Notes: a model not told the origin generated them from the letters alone. A stretch of DNA of 35,249 nt from Acidobacteriota bacterium (GCA_009835985.1 VXWI01000104.1:1-35249), one strand, 5' to 3'. Shown: positions 8,935 to 17,667, counted from the stretch's first letter. Translations and numbers: made by a program.

Positions 8935-10179
8935 CTATGACTTCAGGAGCTTGAACGCAACCGCGAAAAGCGCGTTGGCTCCCGCCACCACATCCTCGTC
9001 GCGGGTGAACTCGGTCGGGTTGTGACTGACCCCGCCGACGGACGGTACGAAGACCATCCCGGTGGGGCAGACGCGCGACATCATCTGGGCATCGTGGCCG
9101 GCTCCCGAGGGCATCCGCCGGCAGGATCCGCCCAGCGCCGCCGCCGCTTCCTCGACCAGCGCGATCACCCGTTCGTCGAACGCCGCCGGGCCGAAACGCG
9201 CGAGTTCGCGCCGCTCGATCCGGACCCCCTCCCGCCCGGCGGCGGCCTCGAGGCCGCTGAAGAAGCCGTCCTCGGCGCGCCGCAGCCGGTCCGGGTCGGG
9301 GTTGCGGATATCCAGCGTGAAGACCGCCCGGCCGGGAACCACGTTGGTCAGCCCCGGCGCGAACGACATGCGGCCGACCGTCGCCACCTGATCGGGAATC
9401 TCGCGCGTCAGTTTCCGGGCCAGCAGCACCGCCTCCGCCGCCACCACACCCGCGTCGTGGCGAAACCGCATGGGAGTCGTACCGGCATGGTTCGCCTTCC
9501 CGCTCAGGGTGATCTCCTCCCACAGGATCCCCTGGACGCCGGTCACCGCCCCGAAATCGATGCCCTCGGCCTCGAGCACCGGTCCCTGCTCGATGTGGAG
9601 TTCGACGTAGGCCGCCGGAACCGGCCCCGGGAGGGGAGCGTCCCCGAGATAGCCGATCGCCTCGAGTTCCTCCTTCAGGGTCCGCGCGCCGTCGGGGTTC
9701 GGGAGCGCCCAGGCGCTCTCGAGGTCGAGCCCGCCGGTATAGACCAGGCTCCCCATCATGTCGGGGTGATAGCGCGAGCCCTCCTCGTTCGAGAAGATCG
9801 CGACTTCGAGGGGGCGGCGGGTGCGGACGCCCGCGTCATCCAGCGTGCGGGCGGCCTCCAGCGCCGCGAGCACCCCCAGGTTGCCGTCGTAGCGGCCGCC
9901 GTTGCCGACCGTGTCGGTGTGCGAGCCGAGCATCACCGGGGCGGTGTCCGGGTCCTCCCCTGCCCGGCGGCCGATGACGTTGCCGATCCCGTCCACCCGG
10001 ACCTCGAGTCCGGCGTCCTCCATCCACGACCGGACCAGGTCGCGGCCGGCCCCGTCCTCGGGCGTGAACGCCAGCCGCTCGGCGCCACCCTCGGGGGTGG
10101 CGCCGATCTCGGCGAGGCGGGCGATGGAGTCGAGGAGGCGGGGGCCGTTGATCCGGAGTTCCGCCGCACCGCCAGACAT
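8935..10179 (-). CDS. M20-family Zn amidohydrolase (allantoate / N-carbamoyl-amino acid hydrolase type)
   Basis: A 414-residue cytoplasmic metallohydrolase that should cleave an N-carbamoyl or ureido group (N-carbamoyl-L-amino acids, allantoate or ureidoglycolate). Metal-binding motifs are in order: GSHTDTV (85-91), GGRYDG (94-99), SNEEGSRY (130-137), ELHIEQGPVLE (about 193-203), and a C-terminal SGAGHDAQMM. The dimerisation-domain motif NHAGTTPMRFRHDA is also present. HIEQGPVLE and AGTTPM place it with the HyuC/AllC/AmaB group rather than with peptidases or deacylases; the exact substrate is not determinable. It starts 13 bp after the stop of the BNR/VPS10 gene, so the two are probably co-transcribed. 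Confidence 0.92.
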   Translation of the reverse strand: MSGGAAELRINGPRLLDSIARLAEIGATPEGGAERLAFTPEDGAGRDLVRSWMEDAGLEVRVDGIGNVIGRRAGEDPDTAPVMLGSHTDTVGNGGRYDGNLGVLAALEAARTLDDAGVRTRRPLEVAIFSNEEGSRYHPDMMGSLVYTGGLDLESAWALPNPDGARTLKEELEAIGYLGDAPLPGPVPAAYVELHIEQGPVLEAEGIDFGAVTGVQGILWEEITLSGKANHAGTTPMRFRHDAGVVAAEAVLLARKLTREIPDQVATVGRMSFAPGLTNVVPGRAVFTLDIRNPDPDRLRRAEDGFFSGLEAAAGREGVRIERRELARFGPAAFDERVIALVEEAAAALGGSCRRMPSGAGHDAQMMSRVCPTGMVFVPSVGGVSHNPTEFTRDEDVVAGANALFAVAFKLLKS

Positions 10180-10192
10180 CGCCGCCGCCCGC

Positions 10193-13100
10193 CTACTCGC
10201 CGGCGACTCCGGCGTCGGACAGACGCTTCAGGACGTCGTCGAGCTCGCCGCGCAGCTCCTCGTAGCGAACCGCCGCGTCCCGGCCCGGCGGCTGATCGGC
10301 GGTGTCGAGGTTCGAGTAGAGATAGCTGATCTGGTCCACCAGCATCGGCCGGGAATAGCGAATCGGACGGGTGACCAGCTCCTCGTGGATCGCCTCGAGT
10401 GCGTCGCCGCCGCCATCCTCCATCGCGGCCTCCAGCCGGGCCGCCGCCATCCGCGCCTCGGAGAGCATGTCCCGCGCCTTCAGCGCCAGCGCAACCTGGG
10501 TCCGGACGTGCTCCGCGGTGACCCAGCCTTCGTCGACCGTCCGCGGGTCCATGTTCAGCCGGAAGCTCCTCGCCATGGTGTTGCCGTCCACGGTCAGCTC
10601 CACCGTGTAGCGGCCGGGCGCCGCCAGGACGCCCCGGCCGGAGGCGTTGCCTTCACCGTCCTTCGGTCCCGGGTGCCGCATGTCCCAGGTGAAGCGGTGG
10701 ACGCCCGCGCCGGTCGGCACCGTCGGGGCGCCGCGGCGCATCATCCCCGGAGCCCGCATCTCCTGGGTCATGGCGGTCTCTTCGCCGGGACCGGCGCTCT
10801 CGAAGCTGCGGACGAGGTCCCCGTTCTCGTCCCGCACGTCGATCCGGGCGTTCTGCGCGTCCGCCGGCAGCCGGTAGGTGAACCGCGGCCCCGGGGTCGG
10901 ATACTCGGGGTCCGCCGGCGCAGGGGCGGCGAAACCCCCTCCTCCGGCGCGGAGGCGGATCTCGTCGCGCGGCTGGAAGAAGTGAACCCCGTCTCCGGGC
11001 GGCGCCTCGTGCAGCGGGGTGATGTCGTCGAGGATCCAGAAGCTCCGTCCCATGGTCGAGATGGCAAGGTTCTGCTGCACCACCTTGATGTCGGTGATCG
11101 GGGTCACCGGCAGGTTCTGCTGGAAGGAACTCCACGTCGCACCGTCGTCGAAGGAGATGAACATCCCCCACTCGGACCCAAGGTAGAGCAGCCCCTCCCG
11201 GTCGGGGTCCTCGCGCACCACCCGGACCGGATGGTCGTTGGGCACCCCGTTCGTGCCGTCGGTGATCCGGGTCCAGGTCTCGCCGTAGTCGCTGGTCTTG
11301 TAGGCGTGCGGGGTGAAATCCCCGAGCTGGTAGCGCAGCACCGCGGCGTAGGCCCGCGCCGGATTGTGCGGCGAAACCTCGATGTTCTGCACCCGGCCGT
11401 AGGGGCCGAGCTCCGGTGGGGTCACGTTCTTCCACGTCCGGCCGTCGTCGCGGGTGACATGGATGGGCCCGTCGTTCGCGCCCGCCCAGATGACCCCCTC
11501 CTCGTGGGGGGACTCCTGGACGTCGTAGAGCACCGCGAAGTGCTCCTCGCCGGTCACGTCGAGCGTGATCGGGTCCCCGGAGACCACCTGGGTTTCCGGA
11601 GTGAACGCCGTCAGGTCGGGCGAGACCGTCCGCCAGGTGCGGCCGCCGTCCTCCGTCACGTGGACGTACTGCGAAGCGTGGAAGACCCGGTTCGGGCTGT
11701 GCGGCGAGACGTGGATCGGCACCGTGCGCTGGAAGCGGTACTCGAGGTCCTTGGGGTTGTGCCCGTAGAGGTTCGCGAACCCCACGTAGTACTGCTCCTC
11801 CTGACCGGTCCGCATGTTGTAGAGGCCGAAACGGCCCTTGCAGTTCGCGTAGACGATGTCGGGGTCGCCGGGCTTCGGGACCACCGGGCCGGTCTCGCAG
11901 CCGCCGATGGCCTCCCAGTGCGCGGTGTGGCCGCCCGGCCGGTAGTGCTCGGGATAGCTCGGCACCGAAATGGTCGAGTTGTCCTGCTGTCCGGCGTAGA
12001 GGCGGTAGGGGAAGTTGTCGCTCACGTCCACCTGATAGAGCTCGGCGGTGGGCTGGTTCTCCTGGGTGGACCAGGTCTCGCCGCCGTCGATGGAGACGTT
12101 CGCGCCGCCGTCGTTCGCCTGGACGTGGATGTTCGGCTGGTCGGGGTTGATCCAGAGGTCGTGGTTGTCGCCGTGGGGGGTGAACTTCCGCTCCCAGGTG
12201 ACGCCGCCGTCGGTGGACTTCCAGTAGCCCTCGGCCATCCCCCAGAGGGTGTCCGGGTCGGTCGGGTGGGCGTGCAGGTTGTTGTAGTAGAAGGGCCGGT
12301 TCCGGATCGGCTGGAAGTCGGTGATCTGCCGCCAGGTGTCCCCCTCGTCATCCGACCGGTAGACGCCGCCGTCGCTGCCCGGCGCCTCGATGAGCACGTA
12401 GACCCGCGAGGGGTCGGCGGGGGAAACGGCGAGGTCCGACTTGCCGCGGAGACCCGTCGGGAGCCCGCTCTCGAGCTGCTCCCAGGTGTCGCCCCCGTCC
12501 CGCGAGCGGTGCACGCCGCCTTCCATGCCACCGGAACGGATCGTCCACGGCTTCCTCTCGGCCTCCCACATGGAGGCGTAGATGGTGTCCGGGTCGCCGG
12601 GCTTGAACTCGAGGTCCACGGCGCCCGTCTGCTCGGACACGAAGAGCACCAGTTCCCAGTTCTCGCCGCCGTCCGTCGAGCGGTAGACGCCCCGCTCGGG
12701 GTTCGCGATGAAGGGATTCCCGATCTGGGCGATCCAGACGCGGTCCGGATCGTCGGGATGGATCAGGACGGCGCCGGAACTCCCGGTCTCCTCGAGGCCG
12801 AGGTTCCGCCAGGTCTTGCCGGCGTCGTCGGACCGGTAGACCCCCTTCCCGATGATGACGTTGCTGCGCAGGCCGTCCGATCCGGTGGTCACGTAGACGA
12901 TGTCCGGATCGCTCTCGGCCACCGCGATGGCTCCGATGGAGGGGCTCTTGAAGTACCCGTCGGAAATGGGATGCCAGTTGTGCCCGTAGTCGGTGGTCTT
13001 CCAGACCCCGCCGCCGGTGGCGCCCATGTAGAAGGTTCCCGGCTGGGAGCGATGTCCCGCCACCGCGGTGACCCGGCCGCCACGCGAGGGACCGACCATG

Positions 13101-13210
13101 CGGTAGTGCATGGCGCCGAGCACGTCGGGATCGGGCTGGGCGGCCACGGGCGCCGCCATCAGCGCCGCGCCGAACGCCGCAAAGAGGAAGGAAGAAAGTC
13201 GCCTGCGCAT
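10193..13210 (-). CDS. Secreted BNR/VPS10-type beta-propeller protein
   Basis: A secreted protein of 1005 residues made mainly of beta-propeller blades. Residues 1-25 form a signal peptide (AALMAAPVAAQ). At least eleven Asp-box motifs of the S-x-D-x-G-x-T-W type are visible (RSDDAGKTW, RSTDGGENW, RSRDGGDTW, KSTDGGVTW, TEDGGRTW, TRDDGRTW, KTSDYGETW and others), as in sortilin/VPS10-like and BNR proteins often labelled glycosyl hydrolases. I see no firm catalytic set, so the enzymatic label is not justified. The C-terminal third has an Ig-like region and a helical tail. The ATG at 13210 has GGAGG about 8 bases upstream and starts the signal peptide; the frame stays open for 234 more codons upstream, but that stretch is Arg/Pro-rich junk. 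Confidence 0.9.
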   Translation of the reverse strand: MRRRLSSFLFAAFGAALMAAPVAAQPDPDVLGAMHYRMVGPSRGGRVTAVAGHRSQPGTFYMGATGGGVWKTTDYGHNWHPISDGYFKSPSIGAIAVAESDPDIVYVTTGSDGLRSNVIIGKGVYRSDDAGKTWRNLGLEETGSSGAVLIHPDDPDRVWIAQIGNPFIANPERGVYRSTDGGENWELVLFVSEQTGAVDLEFKPGDPDTIYASMWEAERKPWTIRSGGMEGGVHRSRDGGDTWEQLESGLPTGLRGKSDLAVSPADPSRVYVLIEAPGSDGGVYRSDDEGDTWRQITDFQPIRNRPFYYNNLHAHPTDPDTLWGMAEGYWKSTDGGVTWERKFTPHGDNHDLWINPDQPNIHVQANDGGANVSIDGGETWSTQENQPTAELYQVDVSDNFPYRLYAGQQDNSTISVPSYPEHYRPGGHTAHWEAIGGCETGPVVPKPGDPDIVYANCKGRFGLYNMRTGQEEQYYVGFANLYGHNPKDLEYRFQRTVPIHVSPHSPNRVFHASQYVHVTEDGGRTWRTVSPDLTAFTPETQVVSGDPITLDVTGEEHFAVLYDVQESPHEEGVIWAGANDGPIHVTRDDGRTWKNVTPPELGPYGRVQNIEVSPHNPARAYAAVLRYQLGDFTPHAYKTSDYGETWTRITDGTNGVPNDHPVRVVREDPDREGLLYLGSEWGMFISFDDGATWSSFQQNLPVTPITDIKVVQQNLAISTMGRSFWILDDITPLHEAPPGDGVHFFQPRDEIRLRAGGGGFAAPAPADPEYPTPGPRFTYRLPADAQNARIDVRDENGDLVRSFESAGPGEETAMTQEMRAPGMMRRGAPTVPTGAGVHRFTWDMRHPGPKDGEGNASGRGVLAAPGRYTVELTVDGNTMARSFRLNMDPRTVDEGWVTAEHVRTQVALALKARDMLSEARMAAARLEAAMEDGGGDALEAIHEELVTRPIRYSRPMLVDQISYLYSNLDTADQPPGRDAAVRYEELRGELDDVLKRLSDAGVAGE

Positions 13211-13287
13211 CGCACGTGCCTCCACAAGCTCAGGACCGGAATCGGTTCCGGTCGCCATGTCCCGCTCGCTGCGGGGAACGCGCGATT

Positions 13288-13887
13288 CTACCGGTGGCGG
13301 CGGGGGTTTCGGGTCCCGGATGCGCCCCGTGGTCTGGCCCGGCCCGTGGGGCCGGCGCCCGCACCGCCCCGCTTGCCGCCGCGTGGGGGGCCGCCCAGGG
13401 CGGGAACTCCCCGCCGGGGCGCCGGCCGGGCGCCACCGGTTCGCGGCGGTGGCCGGGACGCGCCGAGTCCGAGTGGCGGCAGCCCCCGCGGTGAGCGGGG
13501 ACGTCCGCGCTCGGCCGGGGCGCCGCGGGGGGTGCGAGCGATACGGACGGGACGCGGGGACCTGGCGCGCTCCGGGCGCCGGGCGGAAGCGGACCGGGGC
13601 AATGCCCTCTGGAGCGCCGCCCCGAAAGTCCAACGGCCGAATCGGCCATCCGCCGGGAGGCCGGGCGCGACTGCGATGAGCGGCGCGAACGTGAACCGGG
13701 CGGAGCCCTCGGAGGCGAGCTCGAGGATGTCCCCCTTCCAGCGCTCCCAGCCGATGAGGAAGTCCAAAGCGTCCTCGTCGAGATCGGCGAGGGTGACCTC
13801 CAGGACGCGCGCGGTGTTGTCCGCGTCCTGGGCATACGCCGCCGGCGCCAGCAACAGGCTCGACGCCACCAGGAGGAAACCCCGCAT
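13288..13887 (-). CDS. Possible secreted protein, C-terminal half likely degraded
   Basis: An open frame of 199 codons. The first 20 residues are a convincing signal peptide (MRGFLLVASSLLLAPAAYAQ), and the next 80 or so have normal composition (VLEVTLADLDEDALDFLIGW). From about residue 100 on the product turns into Arg/Pro/Gly-rich low-complexity sequence, unlike a folded protein. This suggests a frameshift or a gene fragment whose original end is lost; none of the other frames clearly continues it. There is no good ribosome-binding site. It would lie upstream of the VPS10-like gene on the same strand. Confidence 0.35.
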   Translation of the reverse strand: MRGFLLVASSLLLAPAAYAQDADNTARVLEVTLADLDEDALDFLIGWERWKGDILELASEGSARFTFAPLIAVAPGLPADGRFGRWTFGAALQRALPRSASARRPERARSPRPVRIARTPRGAPAERGRPRSPRGLPPLGLGASRPPPRTGGARPAPRRGVPALGGPPRGGKRGGAGAGPTGRARPRGASGTRNPRRHR

Positions 13888-13929
13888 CTCGGAGGAATCG
13901 TACGCAATCCACGTGCCGGGTAGGCGCAG

Positions 13930-14203
13930 TCGGCTTGGAACGCCGGTCAGCAGCCTGTGGACGAAGTGACGTGAGCGCCGAGGCCGGTGAGGCGCCAGGC
14001 TGACAAGGCGCGTAAGGGAGGAATACCGGGTGTATTCCGACCGATACGCAACGATGAGGGTCGCGAAGCGGCCCGGCTCAGCCGGGATGCATCGCCGGCC
14101 GAACGCCGCGTGACTTCGTTCGCAGGCTGCTCAAAGCCGGCACGCGCGGCGCCCCCCCACCGGGAGGACTGGCGCGCCGCCCATGTCGTAGCGCCACCCG
14201 CCC
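13930..14203 (-). repeat. Dispersed repeat interrupted by a palindromic insert
   Basis: Read on the minus strand this matches the plus-strand repeat at 21591-21675 on both sides of an insertion. The shared part includes a 20-nt identity (14160-14179 against 21615-21634) and the tail GTTCCAAGCCG. The match is split by 13947-14134. The rest of the 13888-14256 gap shows no gene. Confidence 0.78.
13947..14134. mobile_element. 188-bp palindromic MITE-like insert
   Basis: The ends are long imperfect inverted repeats (13949-13972 against 14108-14131, 20 of 24 positions complementary). Inside are nested hairpins, among them GGAATAC-CGGGT-GTATTCC (about 14019-14038) and CCCGGC-TCA-GCCGGG (about 14072-14086). 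It sits exactly in the loop of hairpin 2 of a repeat whose uninterrupted copy is at 21650-21665, where only GAAG is present. It has no coding capacity, so it would need to be mobilised in trans or be a structured RNA. Confidence 0.6.
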
Positions 14204-14256
14204 TCAGGGTCTCTGGACCCCGAGCGATTTCCCGGGCGCCGCACTAGAGTCAGCGC

Positions 14257-14922
14257 ATGCTCCTCCGAGCTTCCAGACTGTGGACTGAGTCGGAACGCAC
14301 TCAGCCATCCGCGGTCCTGCTCGGGTTGACGCTGCTGGCCGCCTGCGGGGGCGATTCGGCCCTCCCGGGCACGACCGTTCCCGCGCCAGCATCCGCAACA
14401 CCCTCCGGTCGCGCGTCACAGACGGGACAGATTGTCCTTGGCGCCCCGTTCGTACCAATCCCCGAAGTGAACGCCCTCCTGCTGAGTGCGGTGGAGCGGG
14501 CCGGTTTGCCAACCGACCGGAACTGGGTCTTCGGGTGTCGCGACCCGGAGACCTACGACGAGACGGCGGGGCTCACCTCGCGCCGAACCTGGCCGTCAGG
14601 ACCGATCCCCCAACAGGATCTGGACGAATACGCCGAATCCCTGAGCAGGTACCTGACCGTCCTTGCTTCCAGGGTGGGCGACGAGGCATGCGGCCTTTTC
14701 TTTGGCGGCGCGACGATCCACTGGGATGGAACGCAGCGAGGAGAGCCGCCGCTGGTTTCCATTCTCATCTGGGGAACACCCGACACCGGGGACCCCCTGC
14801 GTACGGTGCAGCGCAGCCGGTGGTGGGTTCCACCGGGACCAACCAGCTTTGGATCCGAGGACTCAAGGAGCGTCTTCGGGCACGGCGCGGCTCACCTCAC
14901 AGACCCAGGCCGGTTCCACTGA
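14257..14922 (+). CDS. Possible lipoprotein of unknown function
   Basis: A frame of 221 codons. Residues 19-31 form a lipoprotein signal with the lipobox LAAC (Cys30), followed by a Gly/Ser/Pro/Thr linker and a globular-looking domain (VNALLLSAVERAGLPTDRNW, LDEYAESLSRYLTVLASRVG, CGLFFGGATIHWDG). I do not recognise the domain. The leader before the lipobox is long and there is no strong ribosome-binding site at the ATG; no better start is visible. The last 30 residues look less protein-like and may not be native. It lies 206 bp before the beta-lactamase-like gene on the same strand. Confidence 0.5.
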   Translation: MLLRASRLWTESERTQPSAVLLGLTLLAACGGDSALPGTTVPAPASATPSGRASQTGQIVLGAPFVPIPEVNALLLSAVERAGLPTDRNWVFGCRDPETYDETAGLTSRRTWPSGPIPQQDLDEYAESLSRYLTVLASRVGDEACGLFFGGATIHWDGTQRGEPPLVSILIWGTPDTGDPLRTVQRSRWWVPPGPTSFGSEDSRSVFGHGAAHLTDPGRFH

Positions 14923-15128
14923 TTCGCTGGCACGATCTACGAGATCGGCGGTCTTGTGGTCCTGGCGGCTTCGGCGGCGTGCCGACCTGGAGGCCCCTGC
15001 CGCGCGAACCGGCCGGCTCCACGCCGGTCCGCCACCCCGGCGATCTGGATGTCCGCGTTCCATGCCGTCCGGGCCGGGCGGGCGGTACTCTTGCGCTCCC
15101 CTTGACGCACCCCGGAGGCTTCCACATC

Positions 15129-16145
15129 ATGCGAAACCGCGTTCCCCTCCATTCCGCCGGCCGGATCACCACCTTGGCGCTGGCCGCACTGCTGGCCGCG
15201 CCGCTCGCGTTCGCGCAGGGCGGGACCGAGACCGCTCTCGAAGCGGAGTGGGCCCGTCTCGAACCGCTTTCCGGAGGCGTATTGGGGCTTGCGGCGGTGC
15301 ATCTGGAGACCGGGCGGACCGCCTACCTCCATCCCGACGATCCCTTCCCGATGGCCAGCACCTACAAGGTCCCCATCGCGGTGGAGGTGCTCCGCCGGGT
15401 GGACGCGGGCGAGTTCGGCCTCGACCACATGATCGACCTGGAGTTGTCCGACCTCTCGCCGGGGAGCGGCACCCTCAGCCGGCTCTTCGACGACCCCGGC
15501 GTGTCGCTGTCCATCCTGAACCTGATGGAGTTGATGCTGCTGATCAGCGACAACTCGGCGACCGATCTCTGCCTCCGCGCGGCCGGCGGCGGGGAACGGG
15601 TAACCGCCCGAATGAAGGAGCTCGGCGTCGAGGGCGTCGTGGTCGCCCGCTCCACGGCGGACCTGATCACCGACTACGTGGGCGCCGAGGGACTCCCGCC
15701 GCGGGACGAGCGCACCCGCGCGACGTACACCGAGCACTACGGGAAGGTCTCGGACGAGGACCGCGCCGCGGCCCGGGACGGGTTCGAAGCCGATGCGCGC
15801 GATACCGCCACCCCGCGTGGGATGGCCGACCTGCTGGTCAAGATCTGGAACGGCGAGGGGCTCTCGAGGGACAGCCGGGATCTGCTGATCGACATCATGG
15901 AGCGCTGCGAGACCGGCGCCGGCCGTCTGAAGGGCCGTTTGCCGGAGGGCACCGTGGTGGCCCACAAGACGGGCACCATCGGACGCAGCACGAACGACGT
16001 GGGGATCGTCTACCTGCCGTCCGACGCCGGGCACGTGGTGATGGCCGCCTTCGTGAAGGAGTCGGACGATCCGGTGCCGGACCGCGAGCGGGCGATCGCC
16101 GAGGCGGCGCGCGCCGCCCACGACTACTTCCTGTTCGTGCGGTAG
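15129..16145 (+). CDS. Class A beta-lactamase-like serine hydrolase without the Glu166 equivalent
   Basis: An exported penicillin-interacting serine hydrolase of 338 residues. A signal peptide ends at about residue 30 (APLAFAQ). The active-site motifs are S77-T-Y-K80, S140-D-N142 and K280-T-G-T283, spaced as in class A beta-lactamases. The omega-loop position, normally R-x-E-x-x-L-N, reads R174-S-T-A-D-L-I180, so the deacylating Glu166 is Thr and Asn170 is Ile. It would be expected to acylate but not hydrolyse penicillins by the usual route; a peptidase or sensor role is possible. GGAGG at 15112-15116 supports the ATG at 15129 (the frame is open further upstream but not protein-like). Confidence 0.9.
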   Translation: MRNRVPLHSAGRITTLALAALLAAPLAFAQGGTETALEAEWARLEPLSGGVLGLAAVHLETGRTAYLHPDDPFPMASTYKVPIAVEVLRRVDAGEFGLDHMIDLELSDLSPGSGTLSRLFDDPGVSLSILNLMELMLLISDNSATDLCLRAAGGGERVTARMKELGVEGVVVARSTADLITDYVGAEGLPPRDERTRATYTEHYGKVSDEDRAAARDGFEADARDTATPRGMADLLVKIWNGEGLSRDSRDLLIDIMERCETGAGRLKGRLPEGTVVAHKTGTIGRSTNDVGIVYLPSDAGHVVMAAFVKESDDPVPDRERAIAEAARAAHDYFLFVR

Positions 16146-16264
16146 GCGCAGGGGGCGGCCGGCCGAATCAGCCGCCGGCCATCCCGGACTGGTTCCTCTG
16201 CCGATGGCTGAATCGGGCCAATGGAGCTTGGCGGGGGTGTCCGGCGACCCTTCGGGGAGGCGAT

Positions 16265-16394
16265 AACCGACACTTGGACGCCGTTCTGACCGACACTTTG
16301 TCCGGCAGCCAAGTCATTGAAGAATCAAACTCTTCGTGGGCATCGCCCCACGCTAACCGACACTTGGACGCTCCGTTGACCGACACTTGGACGC
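16265..16394. repeat. Two pairs of 17-bp direct repeats, IS21-like end remnants
   Basis: The unit is (A/G)ACCGACACTTGGACGC. Copies lie at 16265-16281, 16288-16303 (degenerate), 16355-16371 and 16378-16394. Within each pair the offset is 23 bp; between pairs it is 90 bp. Repeated transposase-binding units at an element end are characteristic of IS21-type elements. No transposase gene is present, so this would be a remnant or a non-autonomous derivative. The 16146-16419 gap has no gene. Confidence 0.65.
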
Positions 16395-16419
16395 TGGCGC
16401 ATTTGCACCGACGCCGCCC

Positions 16420-17667
16420 TCAGGCGGCCCGAATCTCCCGGAGCGCGCCGAGCAGGGCCTGGTGGTGCTCGGAGAGGCCGACCGAGATGCGGAGGAAGGT
16501 CGGCAGGCCCCAGCCGGCCCCGTCCTGGACGTAGATCCCGCGCCGGAACAGTTCCCACACCACCGGGAGCGCCTCGCTCCCGAGGTCGGCCATCAGGAAG
16601 GGCGCCCGGTGCGGCCACGGCTGGCAGCCCAGCTCGGTGAGTCCGGCGCGCAGCTCGGCGAGGCCGTCGTCAATTGTCTGTACGTACTGCTCGACGTGCT
16701 CGCGGTCGGCGAGTGCCGGCCCGCAGGCGAGCGCCGCCGCGGTGTTGAGGCCGAAGTCGCCCCACCAGACGCCGGTCGCCTTGTCGAACAGCGGACCCGA
16801 CCCGATCACGTAGCCGACGCGGAGGCCCGCCATGCCGTACGCCTTGGAGAAGGTACGGGCCACGATCACCGGCCCACCGGCGAGCGCCTGCGAAACGGCG
16901 TCTTCCGGGAGGAACTCGGCGTAGGCCTCGTCCACGATGAGGATCCCCCCGTCGGGGACCGCCTCGGCGAGCGAGGCGATCTCGTCCCCGGACACCGCGG
17001 CCCCGGTCGGGTTGTTGGGGTTCGCGAGATAGACGATCCGGGTGTCCGGCCGGATGGCGGTGCGCATCGCCGCGACGTCGAGCGTTCCCTCCGGTCCCAT
17101 CGGGGTGCGGATCACCTCGGCGCCGACCTGTGCCGCCACCCCGCCGCACCATCCGTAGGTGATCTCGGGAAGGACGAGGCTCGTCGTGCCCGGCTTCAGG
17201 AAACCCCACGGGAGGAACTGCAGGAACTCGGTGGAGCCGCAGCCGACGAGGACGTTCTCGCGGCGGGCGCCGTGGTGCGCGGCGATCCGGTCACGGACCG
17301 TTTCCGGATAGTTGTAACGGTTTCCGGCGGCGAGGCCGTCGGCGGCGATGGCGGCCAGGGCCTTCGGGGAGGGGCCGAGCGGGTTCTCGTTGAAGCCGAT
17401 CCGGACGGCGTCCTCGGCAAAGCCACCTTCCGGGAAGACCGGAACCGAACTCAGGGCATCCGCCGCGCTTCCGGCCGGAGCCGGTTCGGGCGCCGCGTCC
17501 CGGGCGCCGGGAGCGGTGTCACATCCGGGGAGGGCGCCGGCGGTGGCGGTCCCCGCCGCGGTGGCCGCGACGGCCCGCAGGAACGCGCGGCGGCTCGGGC
17601 CGAGGCCCGTGGGGTAGCACTCGAAACCGAGGGGACGGAGGAGGGGGGAGAAGGGCGCGTGGGACAT
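16420..17667 (-). CDS. Tat-exported HisC-like PLP aminotransferase (class I/II), putative lipoprotein
   Basis: A fold-type I PLP aminotransferase of 415 residues, closest in motifs to histidinol-phosphate aminotransferase (HisC). Motifs are FNENPLGPSP, NRYNYPE, GSTEFLQ, NPNNPTG, DEAYAEF, the Schiff-base Lys in SKAYGMAGLRVGY, and FLRISVG near the end. The N-terminus is unusual for the family: SRRAFLRAVAATAAG (25-39) is a twin-arginine signal, and it ends in ALPGC (45-49), a lipobox. A folded, cofactor-loaded enzyme exported by Tat fits PLP chemistry in the cytoplasm. It stands apart from any his genes, so a biosynthetic role in histidine synthesis is unlikely. The Met at 17667 is the start that includes the Tat signal. 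Confidence 0.88.
   Translation of the reverse strand: MSHAPFSPLLRPLGFECYPTGLGPSRRAFLRAVAATAAGTATAGALPGCDTAPGARDAAPEPAPAGSAADALSSVPVFPEGGFAEDAVRIGFNENPLGPSPKALAAIAADGLAAGNRYNYPETVRDRIAAHHGARRENVLVGCGSTEFLQFLPWGFLKPGTTSLVLPEITYGWCGGVAAQVGAEVIRTPMGPEGTLDVAAMRTAIRPDTRIVYLANPNNPTGAAVSGDEIASLAEAVPDGGILIVDEAYAEFLPEDAVSQALAGGPVIVARTFSKAYGMAGLRVGYVIGSGPLFDKATGVWWGDFGLNTAAALACGPALADREHVEQYVQTIDDGLAELRAGLTELGCQPWPHRAPFLMADLGSEALPVVWELFRRGIYVQDGAGWGLPTFLRISVGLSEHHQALLGALREIRAA

Noticed and set aside
9902..13969. A 1355-codon plus-strand frame across the M20 and BNR/VPS10 genes
   Set aside because: It is antisense to two well-supported genes whose motifs are unmistakable. Its composition is that of a mirror frame, without a signal peptide or domain.
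16265..16394. The 17-bp repeats as a CRISPR array
   Set aside because: Only four short units in two pairs with a 23-bp offset; spacers would be 6 and 73 bp, and no cas gene is present.
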